Notes: generated by a model not told the origin, from the letters alone. Shown: positions 7,524-16,032, numbered from the stretch's first letter. The stretch: 64,000 nucleotides of DNA from Hyphomicrobium sp. (GCA_030148425.1 JASBTM010000016.1:1-64000), one strand, 5' to 3'. A program made the numbers and translations.

Positions 7524-8088
7524 TCCCCGCCATTAGAACATCGACGAACCGCTTCGCGGCGTCGTTGCCGTCAGGACCTGCGCCGATCGTCGCCACTCCG
7601 GCCAACGCGCGCAAGAGATCGAACGGATCGACATCCGCACGAATATCGCCGTTATCGGCAGCGGCCTTGAAGAGCATTCCCATCACCTGCTTCATCCGGG
7701 TGCCGGACACCGCATAAAGCTCCGACGTTCCGCCGACGAGCGAATTGAGTACGTCCGCCATGCCTCGCTTGGCGGCCAAATAATCGATAGCCAGCAACAA
7801 GGATTGGCGCAGCGCCTCCATCGGCGGCAGCGTTTCGGAGAGTCGCGCCGCCGCCCCAAGAAATTGATCCGTCTCATTGCGATAGACAGCCTCGATCAGC
7901 GCGTCTCGCGTCGGGAAATGCCGATAGAGCGTCCCGATCCCAACCCCGGCCTCTCGCGCGATGTCCTCGAGGCTCGCGGCTGTCCCCTTTTCAGCAAACG
8001 CTGATTTGGCCGCTTCCAGCAGACGCACGCGATTGCGCTCGGCATCGACGCGGATCTTACGGGCGGACGGTTCGCTTTTATCGCTCAA
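7507..8088 (-). CDS. TetR/AcrR-family transcriptional regulator
   Basis: This 193-residue protein has a TetR-type N-terminal HTH at about 30-72 (SLEDIAREAGVGIGTLYRHFPTRDALIEAVY) and an all-helical ligand-binding C-terminal part, the usual length for the family. It is divergent from the short-chain dehydrogenase gene, and a long palindrome (8110-8145) lies between them. It most likely represses both itself and the dehydrogenase and is released by a small ligand. The ligand is unknown. The C-terminal helices resemble the SbtR/KstR-like class of regulators only loosely. Confidence 0.9.
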   Translation of the reverse strand: MSDKSEPSARKIRVDAERNRVRLLEAAKSAFAEKGTAASLEDIAREAGVGIGTLYRHFPTRDALIEAVYRNETDQFLGAAARLSETLPPMEALRQSLLLAIDYLAAKRGMADVLNSLVGGTSELYAVSGTRMKQVMGMLFKAAADNGDIRADVDPFDLLRALAGVATIGAGPDGNDAAKRFVDVLMAGISTRA

Positions 8089-8109
8089 ACTTTAGACCTC
8101 TTGATAAAC

Positions 8110-8145
8110 GGAGGGTTCCTCCGTATATAAGCGGAGGCACCCTCC
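8110..8145. promoter_or_regulatory. 36-bp palindromic operator between tetR and the SDR gene
   Basis: The arms GGAGGGTTCCTCCG (8110-8123) and CGGAGGCACCCTCC (8132-8145) are inverted copies with 13 of 14 positions matching. They flank an AT-only-plus-G spacer TATATAAG (8124-8131). Each arm is itself partly palindromic (CGGAGG-GTT-CCTCCG). It lies 21 bases before the tetR start and 76 bases before the SDR start, the expected place for a TetR operator. The TATATAA spacer may double as a -10 element (inference). Confidence 0.75.
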
Positions 8146-8221
8146 TAATATGCCATAAAACGGGCGGCGGACAACCGTCCGCCACCGACGGGAGCGTGCG
8201 TCCATGCAAAAGGAGACAGTC

Positions 8222-9196
8222 ATGGCCACAGCATTAGCATTCGGAGCGACGTCGACTACCGACGATGTCCTCGACGGCGTCGACCTTAAAGGCAAACGCG
8301 TCCTCGTCACCGGCGTATCGGCGGGCCTGGGCGTCGAGACTGCCCGAGCACTTGCCGCACACGGCGCGGAAGTGATCGGCGCGGCGCGCGATTTGGACAA
8401 AGCGAAGCGCGCAACCGAAGAAGCGCGCGCTGGAGCCGCGAACGGCGGCAGCATCTCGCTCATCGAACTCGATCTCGCCTCTCTCAAAAATGTCCGCGCA
8501 TGCGCCGACGCGCTCGTCGCCGCAGGCCGCCCCTTCGATGTCGTGATCGCAAATGCAGGCGTCATGCGCACACCGCTCTGGCACACGGAAGACGGTTTCG
8601 AGATGCAGTTCGGAACCAACCACCTTGGCCACTTCGTTTTCGTGAACCGGATCGCTTCGCTCATCGCGCCGGGCGGCCGCCTCGTCAACGTATCCTCCGC
8701 CGGCCACCGTTATTCGGACGTCGATCTAGAGGATCCGAACTTCGAGCACACACCGTACGAGCCGATGATCGCCTACGGCCGCTCAAAAACCGCCAATATT
8801 CTCTTCGCCGTGGAGTTTGATCGTCGGCACAAGGCTCGCGGCGTCCGTGCTACGGCTCTCCACCCGGGCGGAATTCCGACCGAACTCGCCCGCCATATGG
8901 AGCCCGGAGAAATCGGAAAGATGTTGGAGCAGATCAACGCCCAGCAGGCTGCTCAAGGCAAGCCGCCGTTTCAATGGAAAACGATTCCGCAAGGCGCAGC
9001 GACCTCCGTGTGGGCAGGCTTCGTTGCACCCGCCGCGGACATTGGCGCCCAATACTGCGAAGATTGCCACGTCGCTTCCGTGACCAGCGGTGAAATGAAT
9101 ATCGTAAGCGGCGGCGTACGAGAGTACGCACTCGATCCGGACCACGCCAAGGCACTTTGGGCCAAGAGCGAAGAAATGGTCGGCGAACGCTTTTAA
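8222..9196 (+). CDS. Short-chain dehydrogenase/reductase (SDR)
   Basis: Starting at the ATG at 8222 the protein has 324 residues. An earlier ATG at 8204 is in frame, but the AAGGAGA ribosome-binding site lies between the two and favours 8222. A Rossmann cofactor motif TGVSAGLG is seen at about 29-36, NAG near 107, the catalytic Ser in NVSSAGHR (about 157), and Tyr and Lys in YGRSKTAN (about 185 and 189). The length and the HPGGIPTELARHM segment fit the retinol dehydrogenase/WW-oxidoreductase-like group. It is probably controlled by the divergent TetR protein through the palindrome at 8110-8145. The substrate is unknown. Confidence 0.92.
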   Translation: MATALAFGATSTTDDVLDGVDLKGKRVLVTGVSAGLGVETARALAAHGAEVIGAARDLDKAKRATEEARAGAANGGSISLIELDLASLKNVRACADALVAAGRPFDVVIANAGVMRTPLWHTEDGFEMQFGTNHLGHFVFVNRIASLIAPGGRLVNVSSAGHRYSDVDLEDPNFEHTPYEPMIAYGRSKTANILFAVEFDRRHKARGVRATALHPGGIPTELARHMEPGEIGKMLEQINAQQAAQGKPPFQWKTIPQGAATSVWAGFVAPAADIGAQYCEDCHVASVTSGEMNIVSGGVREYALDPDHAKALWAKSEEMVGERF

Positions 9197-9215
9197 ACTA
9201 AGCACATCGCGATAT

Positions 9216-9248
9216 CGGCGCGCGCAGCGGATGCCCGTGCGCGCGCCG
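9216..9248. terminator. Bidirectional terminator-like hairpin between SDR and DUF427 genes
   Basis: The perfect 11-bp inverted repeat CGGCGCGCGCA / TGCGCGCGCCG has an 11-base loop. It is placed between two convergent genes that end at 9196 and 9269. Confidence 0.55.
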
Positions 9249-9268
9249 AACAATATTGCGCCGGAAAA

Positions 9269-9667
9269 TTACGCGCTCCGTTCCTCGATCTGATCGACGC
9301 GGTCCGGATAAAACGCAACAAACTCTTTGATCTCTGACACGGCAGCGTAAGGAGCTTCATAACTCCACACCGCGTTGACAGACCGTTCGCCACCGGCGGG
9401 AATGCTAAAGTAGCTACATTCGCCCTTGTAGGGGCAGTAAGTCGTATGGCTCGTCTTCTCAAGAAGCGCCATCTCGACGTCCTGGCGGGGAATGTAGAGC
9501 ACCGGCGGATAGCTCGCCTCCCGAAGCGCCAGTGCGTTGCGCGTATCCGCCACGACTTGGCCCGCAACCGTCACAACGATCCGCGCCGGATTATGCGCAA
9601 TCGTTATCGGATGGTCGGGACCCGGAATCTTGACTGGCTTCGAGTGTACTTCCGCGTTCTGAGACAT
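9269..9667 (-). CDS. DUF427 domain-containing protein
   Basis: The ATG at 9665-9667 gives a 132-residue protein with a GAGG ribosome-binding site upstream; an in-frame extension to 9724 is less likely. The sequence shows the DUF427 pattern: an N-terminal PITIAHNPARIVVTVAGQVVADT strand pair, then YPPVLYIPRQDVEMALLEKTSHTTYCPYKGECSYFSI and a C-terminal DYVAFYPDRV-type ending (here VAFYPDRVDQIEE). The family forms small beta-sandwich proteins of unknown biochemical function. It lies downstream of the cupin gene, separated by 113 bases, in the same direction. Confidence 0.88.
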   Translation of the reverse strand: MSQNAEVHSKPVKIPGPDHPITIAHNPARIVVTVAGQVVADTRNALALREASYPPVLYIPRQDVEMALLEKTSHTTYCPYKGECSYFSIPAGGERSVNAVWSYEAPYAAVSEIKEFVAFYPDRVDQIEERSA

Positions 9668-9780
9668 GGCCACGATCCTCGATTTCAGCGCAAAGCGCCT
9701 TCTTGGGAGTTGAGCCCTACACATAGGCGCACGAGCAGGAATTCAAATGGCGGGACCGTGCACGTTCGAGCCAATACGCC

Positions 9781-10125
9781 CTAGCGGATCATGTAGACCT
9801 TGCGCACGGTCTCGTGAACCGTGCAGACGCCTTTCCAGTCTTGCGGAAAAAACGCTGCCGTGTCCGGCGTAATCTCTATCACCTCGCCATTATCGCGAAC
9901 GTATGTGCAGCGCCCCGAAAGGAAATGGCAAAACTCGTCGCGCGTGACGTGGCACTCCCATTTTCCGGGCGTGCACACCCAGATGCCGCACTCGGACTCT
10001 CCATTCGCGTTCTTGTGCAGCAGCTTTCCTGACGTGTGCGACGTACCTTCGAGCATAGTCGGAATGACGCCCCAGTCGGCGAGATCGGTAACGTCCTGCG
10101 GATTGTGAATGATTGGGGTGGCCAC
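9781..10125 (-). CDS. Cupin-domain protein (cupin_3/DUF861-like)
   Basis: This 114-residue protein starts at GTG (10123-10125) with AGGA eight bases upstream. The single cupin fold is suggested by the CGIWVCTPGKWECHVTRDEFCHFLSGRCTYV and PDTAAFFPQDWKGVCTVHETVRKVYMI segments. The pattern matches cupin_3 (EutQ/ureidoglycolate-hydrolase-like) proteins. The metal-binding His/Glu set is reduced, so an enzymatic role is uncertain. It starts 27 bases after the end of the glycosyltransferase gene and is likely cotranscribed with it. Confidence 0.85.
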   Translation of the reverse strand: MATPIIHNPQDVTDLADWGVIPTMLEGTSHTSGKLLHKNANGESECGIWVCTPGKWECHVTRDEFCHFLSGRCTYVRDNGEVIEITPDTAAFFPQDWKGVCTVHETVRKVYMIR

Positions 10126-10152
10126 GGGCGGTTCCTGTTCCGTTGAAATCTC

Positions 10153-11451
10153 TCAGGCGTCGTAGCGGCCGTTGCGCAGCAAGGCCTCTATGATGCCCGC
10201 TGCTTTTACCGGACCGTTTTGCGACTGCATATGCGCGCTGGTGGCCGCGAGCTTCGCCTGCATGACCGGATCGTTCAGGCACTGATCGAGTTTTACGGCC
10301 AGGTCGGCGTCGGCCCATTCGTAGCGCGGCATCTTGAAGCCGTACCCCGTCTCCTCCACGCGCATCGCATTGTCATGGCCGTCCCAGACATACGGCATGA
10401 TGATCGCGGGCTTGCCGAAATACAGGCACTCCGTGAATGAGTTGTTGCCGCCGTGATGAATGACGGCATCGACCTGCGGAATGACGGACGGCTGCGGGAA
10501 CCACTTGTCGATGATGACGTTCGGCGGCACGTCTTCATACCGGTCCATATAATCGCCGACGTTGACAAGCGCCCGGTACGGCAGCGTCCCGAGCACGGCG
10601 ATGATCCGTTTCAGAAGTTCCGTGTCGCCCGACCCGAGACTGCCAAATGAAACATAGAGCAGAGGCTTATCGTTGTTCGCGGCGAACACCGGAACCTCAT
10701 ACGGCTGTTCCTTGCGGACGCAGCCTTCGAGATATTGGAATTGCGACGGCGCCAGCGCCTCCTCCCGCTTGAATTTCACTGCCTCCGGATAAAGTAGCAA
10801 ATTCATATAGGGCGACGCTTCGAAGAACTGTCCGAGTGGATACGGCACTTCTCCGCATCCCGCGAGGAATGCATTAAAGTCGTCGTGGATCGGCTTGATG
10901 ACCGTACTGAAGTGATCCCGATATCGCTGCTGCCCCTCGCGATCGTTCTCGGAACAGCCCGAAAGATGCGGCGGGATAGCCGAGTCTTCAATCTCGTTCT
11001 CGGAGCACGAAATGATCCGCACCCACGGCTTCCCGAACTGCTTGATCGCCGGAAACAACACCACATTATCGACGGCGATGAGGTCCGGCTTCAATTGCTC
11101 CAAGCTGCCCGGCAGATCCTTCTGCGCCCATTTTGCGCTGTCTACTATGGCCGTCCAGCAGTCCTTCACATAGTTATCGACCTGGTCGTAAGGAGACTTT
11201 CTGAAGTTCGGGATGTGCCCGTTGATGAAATCGACCCAGAACTTTGCCATCTGCTCCGGCGGCAGCGGCTCCGAAAGATTGATCGGATGCGCCTCGAAGC
11301 CGTACGAGCGATAGACATCGAGAAAGCCCGGATCGGACAGAAATACCGCCTTATGGCCCCGCGCCTCGACCGCCTGGGCGATGCCGACAGAATTGAGCGC
11401 TGGCCCGTAGGCAGCCTCCGGAAAGAACGCCACCGTTTTCTGCTCGCCCAT
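10153..11451 (-). CDS. GT1-family (UGT/MGT-like) glycosyltransferase
   Basis: From the ATG at 11449-11451 the protein has 432 residues; an in-frame TTG lies 24 bases earlier. The N-terminal half has the acceptor-side Rossmann fold (VAFFPEAAYGPALNSVGIAQAVEARGHKAVFL). The C-terminal half has the nucleotide-sugar signature, with VSFGSLGSGD, WFPQPSVIPQVDAVIHHGGNNS, TECLYFGKPAIIMP and WDGHDNA. This is the pattern of macrolide or UDP-glucuronosyl/glucosyl transferases. Donor and acceptor are unknown. The gene leads a probable operon with the cupin and perhaps DUF427 genes. No signal peptide is seen, so it should be cytoplasmic. Confidence 0.9.
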   Translation of the reverse strand: MGEQKTVAFFPEAAYGPALNSVGIAQAVEARGHKAVFLSDPGFLDVYRSYGFEAHPINLSEPLPPEQMAKFWVDFINGHIPNFRKSPYDQVDNYVKDCWTAIVDSAKWAQKDLPGSLEQLKPDLIAVDNVVLFPAIKQFGKPWVRIISCSENEIEDSAIPPHLSGCSENDREGQQRYRDHFSTVIKPIHDDFNAFLAGCGEVPYPLGQFFEASPYMNLLLYPEAVKFKREEALAPSQFQYLEGCVRKEQPYEVPVFAANNDKPLLYVSFGSLGSGDTELLKRIIAVLGTLPYRALVNVGDYMDRYEDVPPNVIIDKWFPQPSVIPQVDAVIHHGGNNSFTECLYFGKPAIIMPYVWDGHDNAMRVEETGYGFKMPRYEWADADLAVKLDQCLNDPVMQAKLAATSAHMQSQNGPVKAAGIIEALLRNGRYDA

Positions 11452-11542
11452 CCGCCCCACCGTTCTCTTTGCCAACGATCGCGGCGAGCATCATCGACCC
11501 GCAAAGCGAACTTCGGCAAGAGGGAACTGTACGGGATAGTCC

Positions 11543-12331
11543 TCAGCTCAAGACTGCAGGCAGTCCACGTGCGACGACATACATTCCAACGACGCCGACG
11601 ATAGCCGCGAAACACTGCGAAAGAAGCCGCTTTTCTTTCGCGAGCGCCGTGCTTGCCATCCGCCCCAGCAGGCCGCCAAAAATACCTCCGCCTATGAAAA
11701 GCCCGACCAGCGGCCAATCGACGAAACCGGACATTGCGTAGCTTCCCGCGGTCGTGAAGCCGAAGGCTGCAACACACAGAAGCGACGAGCCGATTGCGAA
11801 AATCATCGGCATGTGAGTGGCGGCCATCAACCCAGGTACGATGAGAAAACCGCCGCCGATGCCGAAGAAGCCCGACACCGCTCCAACCGCGACGCCATAA
11901 GCCAACAGGTAGGGAAGAAGCTTCGGGGCACTGAGCGCATTGAGTTCGATAAACGGATCGCCGCCTGAATGCTTCTTCATGAACATCAGCCCAGCAATCA
12001 CAAGCATCAGCACGCCGAACAAGAAGAGAAGTTTCTGCCCGTCAACCTCTTTTCCAAGCTTCGAGCCGAGCGCCGCGCCGATGATTCCCGCCGCCGAGAA
12101 TACCAGCGCACACCGCCATTTCACGTGATCGTGCCGGGCATGATCGACGAGGCTCGCCATTGCGCTCAATGCCACCGCCACCGCACTTGTGCCGATCGCG
12201 ACATGCGGCGACTGAACGCCGACGACGTACACGAGAAGTGGAACGGCCAGAATAGAACCGCCGCCGCCAATCAATCCAAGAACGAACCCGACAAGCGAGC
12301 CCGAGAAGATGGCAAGACAGTCGTGAAGCAT
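11543..12331 (-). CDS. TauE/SafE-family sulfite exporter-like membrane protein
   Basis: The start ATG (12329-12331) shares one base with the stop of the upstream SQR gene, giving a 262-residue protein. It contains about eight hydrophobic helices arranged as two repeats, with the family's glycine-rich motifs (GLIGGGGSILAVPLLVYV near residue 18 and SGFFGIGGGFLIVPGL in the second half). TauE/SafE proteins export sulfite, sulfoacetate or related anions. Its place at the end of a sulfide-oxidation operon suggests removal of sulfite or thiosulfate made by the persulfide dioxygenase. Confidence 0.9.
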   Translation of the reverse strand: MLHDCLAIFSGSLVGFVLGLIGGGGSILAVPLLVYVVGVQSPHVAIGTSAVAVALSAMASLVDHARHDHVKWRCALVFSAAGIIGAALGSKLGKEVDGQKLLFLFGVLMLVIAGLMFMKKHSGGDPFIELNALSAPKLLPYLLAYGVAVGAVSGFFGIGGGFLIVPGLMAATHMPMIFAIGSSLLCVAAFGFTTAGSYAMSGFVDWPLVGLFIGGGIFGGLLGRMASTALAKEKRLLSQCFAAIVGVVGMYVVARGLPAVLS

Positions 12332-13998
12332 CACGCCATGACCTTGGGCTTGGCCATCCATTCGCGGCCTTTGAGCATTGCCTGCCAATAGATCGGAGGA
12401 AGAATACGCTCCTTCAAAATCCACGCCGCGCGCGAAGGTCGTCGCCCGTCGATAAGCGTCGCCGGGAACGACGGCGCGAGCTTGCCGCCGTATGTGAACT
12501 CCGCAAGCACGATCTTTCCGCGCTCGACCGTCAACGGGCAGGACCCATACCCATCGTAACCGCACATGTGCGGCCGCAGACCCATGTCGTACAGCACGTT
12601 TTCGGCAACGACCGGCGCTTGCTTGCGCGCTGCCGCCGCCGTCTTTGCATTCGGCGTATTGGTGACGTCGCCGAGCCCGTACACGTTCGCGTACTTTTTA
12701 TGCCGAAGCGTCGCCTGATGGACATCCACCCACCCGGCCGCATCCGCAAGCGGACTGACTCGGACGAAGTCCGGCGCGATCTGCGGCGGACAGACGTGAA
12801 TCATATCGAAAGGCTTTTCGGTCGTTTCTTTCGTGCCGTCCGGGAATGTCTTGACGAAACGCGCGCGCTTCGCCGGACCATCGATGCCGACGAGATTGCT
12901 GCCAAAATTCAGCTTCACATGATAGCGCTCGATATAACTCATCAGCGCCGGAACATAATCAGCTACGCCAAACAGCACCGCGCCCGCGTTGTCGAATTCA
13001 ATGTCGATCTTATCGAGCTGTCCCGTGCGCAGCCAGTGATCGGCCGAAAGATACATGGCCTTCTGCGGCGCGCCCGCGCATTTGATCGGCATCGGCGGCT
13101 GCGTGAAAATTGCTCGCCCCGATTTAAGGCTTTTCACCAGCTCCCAAGTGTAAGGCGCCAGATCGTAGCGATAGTTCGAAGTGACGCCATTACGGCCGAG
13201 CGTCTCCGTCAGCCCTTCAATGCCAGACCAATTGAGCTTTAATCCGGGACAGACGATCAGATGCTTGTAGCGAATGGTCCGGCAGCCCTCGATTACGACC
13301 GAGTTGTTATCCGGATCGAAGCCCGCGACCGCTGCCTTGATCCATGTCGCTTTGCGCGGCAGCACCGAGCCCATCGCTCTGACCGTCTGCTCCGGCCTGA
13401 ACACGCCGCCTCCGACAAGCGTCCAGCCCGGCTGATAATAGTGCACGTCCGCCGGTTCGATGATCGCAATGTTGAGATTGCTCTTACGTGCAAGAAGACT
13501 TCCGGCAACCGCCGTCCCGGCTGCCCCGCCGCCGACGATGACGATGTCATAGCTTTCAACCGGCGTGTCCGTCGCCACGCGACCGCCCGCAGAGATCCGG
13601 CTGGCCACGCCCGACATGTCGTATCCGGCCGCGTTCGCCTTCGTCAGAATGTCCGTCAGCGGCATGCGGCCCGCTTCGGCCAGCGACCAGAGCGTCGTGC
13701 TGCGCGTTCCCGTTCGGCAATAAGCGAGAATAGGCTTCGGCATTTCGGAAAGAGCTGCCGCAAAAGCCAGTGCATCGTCATCGCCGACCTTTCCCGAGTT
13801 CACCGGGATGTAGCGCGATGACAAACCATTCCTCTTCGCTTCCTCCGCGATCTCCGCAAACGAAGGCTGATCGACGCCTTCGCCATCGGGCCGGTTCGCG
13901 ATGATCGATTTGAATCCCAGGGCGGCAAGTTGCGCCACATCGGACGGCAGAATTTGAGGCGAGACTGAAAGATCGTCCGTAAGTTTCTTGGGGTTCAT
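12331..13998 (-). CDS. Fusion of DUF442 sulfurtransferase/phosphatase-like domain with SQOR-type sulfide:quinone oxidoreductase
   Basis: This 555-residue protein has two parts. Residues 1-115 form a DUF442 (TIGR01244) domain with the Cys loop CRTGTRS (Cys94), as found in Blh-type proteins of sulfide operons. Residues 148-555 form an FAD-dependent oxidoreductase with the dinucleotide motif VIVGGGAAGT (about 154-163), YYQPGWTLVGGG, and the IKCAGAPQKAMYL segment shared with mitochondrial SQOR. Further Cys residues lie at HLIVC and MCGYDGYGSC. The expected reaction is oxidation of sulfide to persulfide with quinone reduction. The N-terminal domain probably moves the sulfane sulfur to an acceptor. 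It is placed between the dioxygenase and the exporter. Confidence 0.9.
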   Translation of the reverse strand: MNPKKLTDDLSVSPQILPSDVAQLAALGFKSIIANRPDGEGVDQPSFAEIAEEAKRNGLSSRYIPVNSGKVGDDDALAFAAALSEMPKPILAYCRTGTRSTTLWSLAEAGRMPLTDILTKANAAGYDMSGVASRISAGGRVATDTPVESYDIVIVGGGAAGTAVAGSLLARKSNLNIAIIEPADVHYYQPGWTLVGGGVFRPEQTVRAMGSVLPRKATWIKAAVAGFDPDNNSVVIEGCRTIRYKHLIVCPGLKLNWSGIEGLTETLGRNGVTSNYRYDLAPYTWELVKSLKSGRAIFTQPPMPIKCAGAPQKAMYLSADHWLRTGQLDKIDIEFDNAGAVLFGVADYVPALMSYIERYHVKLNFGSNLVGIDGPAKRARFVKTFPDGTKETTEKPFDMIHVCPPQIAPDFVRVSPLADAAGWVDVHQATLRHKKYANVYGLGDVTNTPNAKTAAAARKQAPVVAENVLYDMGLRPHMCGYDGYGSCPLTVERGKIVLAEFTYGGKLAPSFPATLIDGRRPSRAAWILKERILPPIYWQAMLKGREWMAKPKVMA

Positions 13999-14036
13999 TG
14001 CGGGGGCTTACTCCACGATCGAAAAGAAGGAAGCGT

Positions 14037-14930
14037 TCATAGTTCGTTGATCGGAACCTTGAGGTGCCGTTTGCCGTCGGAATCGGGTTCCGGAAGATTG
14101 CCGCCGCGAATGTTGACCTGGATCGACGGAATAATCAGCTTCGGAAGCGCTAGCGTTTCGTCTCGCGCCGTTCGCATCTTGAAGAAGTCGTCTTCGGTGA
14201 TGCCGTCGCGAACGTGAATGTTGTGCGCGCGCTCTTCCGCCACGGTCGTTTCCCATTTGATCGCGCGGCCGTTCGGGCCGTAATCGTGGCACATGAAAAG
14301 ACGCTCTTCAGGCGGAAGCGACAGCACACGCTTGATCGAGCGATAGAGAATGCGCGCATCGCCGCCGGGAAAATCAGCCCGCGCCGTACCGCCATCGGGC
14401 ATGAAAAGCGTATCGCCGACGAACGCGGCATCGCCAACGACATGCGTCATGCAGGCAGGTGTATGTCCCGGCGTCAGCATCGCGAAGGCCTGCATACCGC
14501 CTATTTGATACGTATCGCCGTCCTCGAAAAGTCGATCGAACTGACTGCCGTCGCGCTGAAACTCGGTGCCTTCGTTGAAGATCTTGCCGAAAACTTCCTG
14601 CACGATCCTGATATTCGCGCCGATGCCGAGCTTGCCGCCAAGCTTGCCCTGAATGTAAGGCGCCGCCGAAAGATGATCGGCATGCGCATGCGTCTCGATC
14701 AACCATTCGACCTTGAGATGATGATCCTGGACAAACTGGATGATCTTATCCGCCGACTGGTAGCTGATGCGCCCCGCGGCGTAGTCGATGTCCATCACGC
14801 TGTCGTAGATCGCACAGGCGTTCGACGCGGGATCTTTGACGACATAACTGACGGTGTTGGTCGCTTCGTCGAAAAACGCCACCACGTCGGGCTTCAACGC
14901 CAGATCGACGGAATGAGGGATCGTGTCCAT
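14037..14930 (-). CDS. Persulfide dioxygenase-like MBL-fold hydrolase (Blh/ETHE1-type)
   Basis: The ATG at 14928-14930 has AGGAG upstream and gives 297 residues; a longer frame to 14999 lacks support. The metallo-beta-lactamase motif THAHADHLSA (about residue 80) and TPGHTPACMTH, GDTLFMPD and CHDYGPNGR give the metal ligands of ETHE1/Blh-type persulfide dioxygenases. These use one iron with two His and one Asp to convert glutathione persulfide to sulfite. It lies 38 bases upstream of the DUF442-SQR gene, so its product and substrate fit the same pathway. It was likely once, or in other species is, fused to the DUF442 domain. Confidence 0.9.
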   Translation of the reverse strand: MDTIPHSVDLALKPDVVAFFDEATNTVSYVVKDPASNACAIYDSVMDIDYAAGRISYQSADKIIQFVQDHHLKVEWLIETHAHADHLSAAPYIQGKLGGKLGIGANIRIVQEVFGKIFNEGTEFQRDGSQFDRLFEDGDTYQIGGMQAFAMLTPGHTPACMTHVVGDAAFVGDTLFMPDGGTARADFPGGDARILYRSIKRVLSLPPEERLFMCHDYGPNGRAIKWETTVAEERAHNIHVRDGITEDDFFKMRTARDETLALPKLIIPSIQVNIRGGNLPEPDSDGKRHLKVPINEL

Positions 14931-14982
14931 TGCTTTCACTCCTGGCCGTGACACACGGCGCATTGTCGGTTGCTCTCTGGGC

Positions 14983-15177
14983 TTATTTGGCGCGCGCATC
15001 GCAAGTGCTCATTCCTGCGATCCGGTACGCCGGACAGAAGCTCGCAAGACCGGTCAAAAGCGGCAACAGCCCGATGAGGCCCCATAAGCTCTTCGGCCCG
15101 ACGAAAACACCGCTCAGTAGGACTAGGCCCACCAGGATGCGTATCGTGCGGTCCAGCATTCCGACATTTTTGCCCAT
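14983..15177 (-). CDS. Small DUF2892-type membrane protein
   Basis: From the ATG at 15175-15177 the protein has 64 residues with two hydrophobic helices (IRILVGLVLLSGVFVG and WGLIGLLPLLTGLASFCPAY). The pattern MGKNVGMLDRTIRILVG...FCPAY..G..TC is that of DUF2892 (YgaP-like membrane) proteins, often found with rhodanese and sulfide-oxidation genes. The two Cys near the C-terminus are conserved in the family. It starts the sulfide operon. The role may be to pass sulfane sulfur at the membrane (inference). Confidence 0.85.
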   Translation of the reverse strand: MGKNVGMLDRTIRILVGLVLLSGVFVGPKSLWGLIGLLPLLTGLASFCPAYRIAGMSTCDARAK

Positions 15178-15217
15178 ATGACAGATCACACGGAATTGAA
15201 TTCTAAATCGATGCCTA

Positions 15218-15247
15218 AATATAGAAAAATTACTCGCGAACAATCAA
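15218..15247 (-). promoter_or_regulatory. Candidate promoter of the sulfide-oxidation operon
   Basis: On the minus strand, TTGATT (15242-15247) and TATATT (15218-15223) stand 18 bases apart, about 40 bases before the DUF2892 start, in a strongly AT-rich stretch (15195-15265). The region also has a repeated ATTTAG unit. No ArsR-type BigR gene is adjacent, so any sulfide-sensing regulator would act from elsewhere. Confidence 0.4.
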
Positions 15248-15503
15248 GCTATATAGCATGCAACTAGCGCCATGCGGCGAGCCGCCGCACTCGCTAGGCA
15301 AGGCGACAATCACGCACGCGTCTGGAGTTCCCATGGGCCCACGATCGCCTCGCGCACGGAATCCAAGCTGATGGCATTCCGCACGACGGACCTAAAGCCT
15401 TGATATGAAACAGGCTGACACCGCCCCAAGTCATTCCGCCCAACGTATAGGAACCAGAACGCGACTCGCATCGTTCCTTCAGCAGGTATTCGGAGGAAAA
15501 AAG

Positions 15504-15974
15504 ATGACATACGAAGATCCGCAATCCGGACGCGAACGCAATCTCGGACAAGACGACCCCGGCAGCTCAACGGGCTCCCTGATCGTCGGAATCCTATTCC
15601 TTGCGGCCATCGTTTTTGGTGGCTGGTACTTCTACAATCACAGCCAGAGGGTCGCTGACACGACCACAAATCACCCGGCTACGTCGTCAACGGCTGATAA
15701 TAATTCGAACGCGACGATGTCTCCGCAGAGCTCAGCGCCGGGCGTTGAAGGCGCAGCGGGCAGCAAGAACGGGCCATCCGCTCAGCCGCAAAGCAACAGC
15801 TCTTCCACCGGCGCGTCTTCGGGTAATACCGGCGTCGGCGGCGACAACACCAACATCGACAAGTCTACCCTTCCGTCACAAGACGTATCGGGCGTGAAGG
15901 GCAGCGAGGGCGGCAAGAACGGCCCGGCAGCGAACACTCCTTCGCCTTCGCCGGCGCCTTCCACGAACCCATAA
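15504..15974 (+). CDS. Single-pass membrane protein with Ser/Asn/Gly-rich periplasmic tail, unknown function
   Basis: The ATG at 15504 follows GGAGG, giving 156 residues; an in-frame start at 15405 is less likely. After about 23 polar residues a transmembrane helix (SLIVGILFLAAIVFGGWYFY) is followed by roughly 110 residues rich in Ser, Asn, Gly, Pro and Thr. The motif GVEGAAGSKNGPSAQP is echoed later as GVKGSEGGKNGPAANT, an internal repeat. This type of protein is common in Hyphomicrobiales and is uncharacterised. A strong terminator follows at 15995. Confidence 0.8.
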   Translation: MTYEDPQSGRERNLGQDDPGSSTGSLIVGILFLAAIVFGGWYFYNHSQRVADTTTNHPATSSTADNNSNATMSPQSSAPGVEGAAGSKNGPSAQPQSNSSSTGASSGNTGVGGDNTNIDKSTLPSQDVSGVKGSEGGKNGPAANTPSPSPAPSTNP

Positions 15975-15994
15975 TAACGTTTGCTGGACAATCG

Positions 15995-16026
15995 AAAGAG
16001 CCCGCCCTTTCCAAGGCGGGCTCTTT
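15995..16026. terminator. Strong bidirectional rho-independent terminator
   Basis: A perfect 12-bp stem (AAAGAGCCCGCC with GGCGGGCTCTTT) has an 8-base loop. It is flanked by A-rich and T-rich ends, between convergent genes ending at 15974 and 16033. Confidence 0.9.
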
Positions 16027-16032
16027 TACGTT

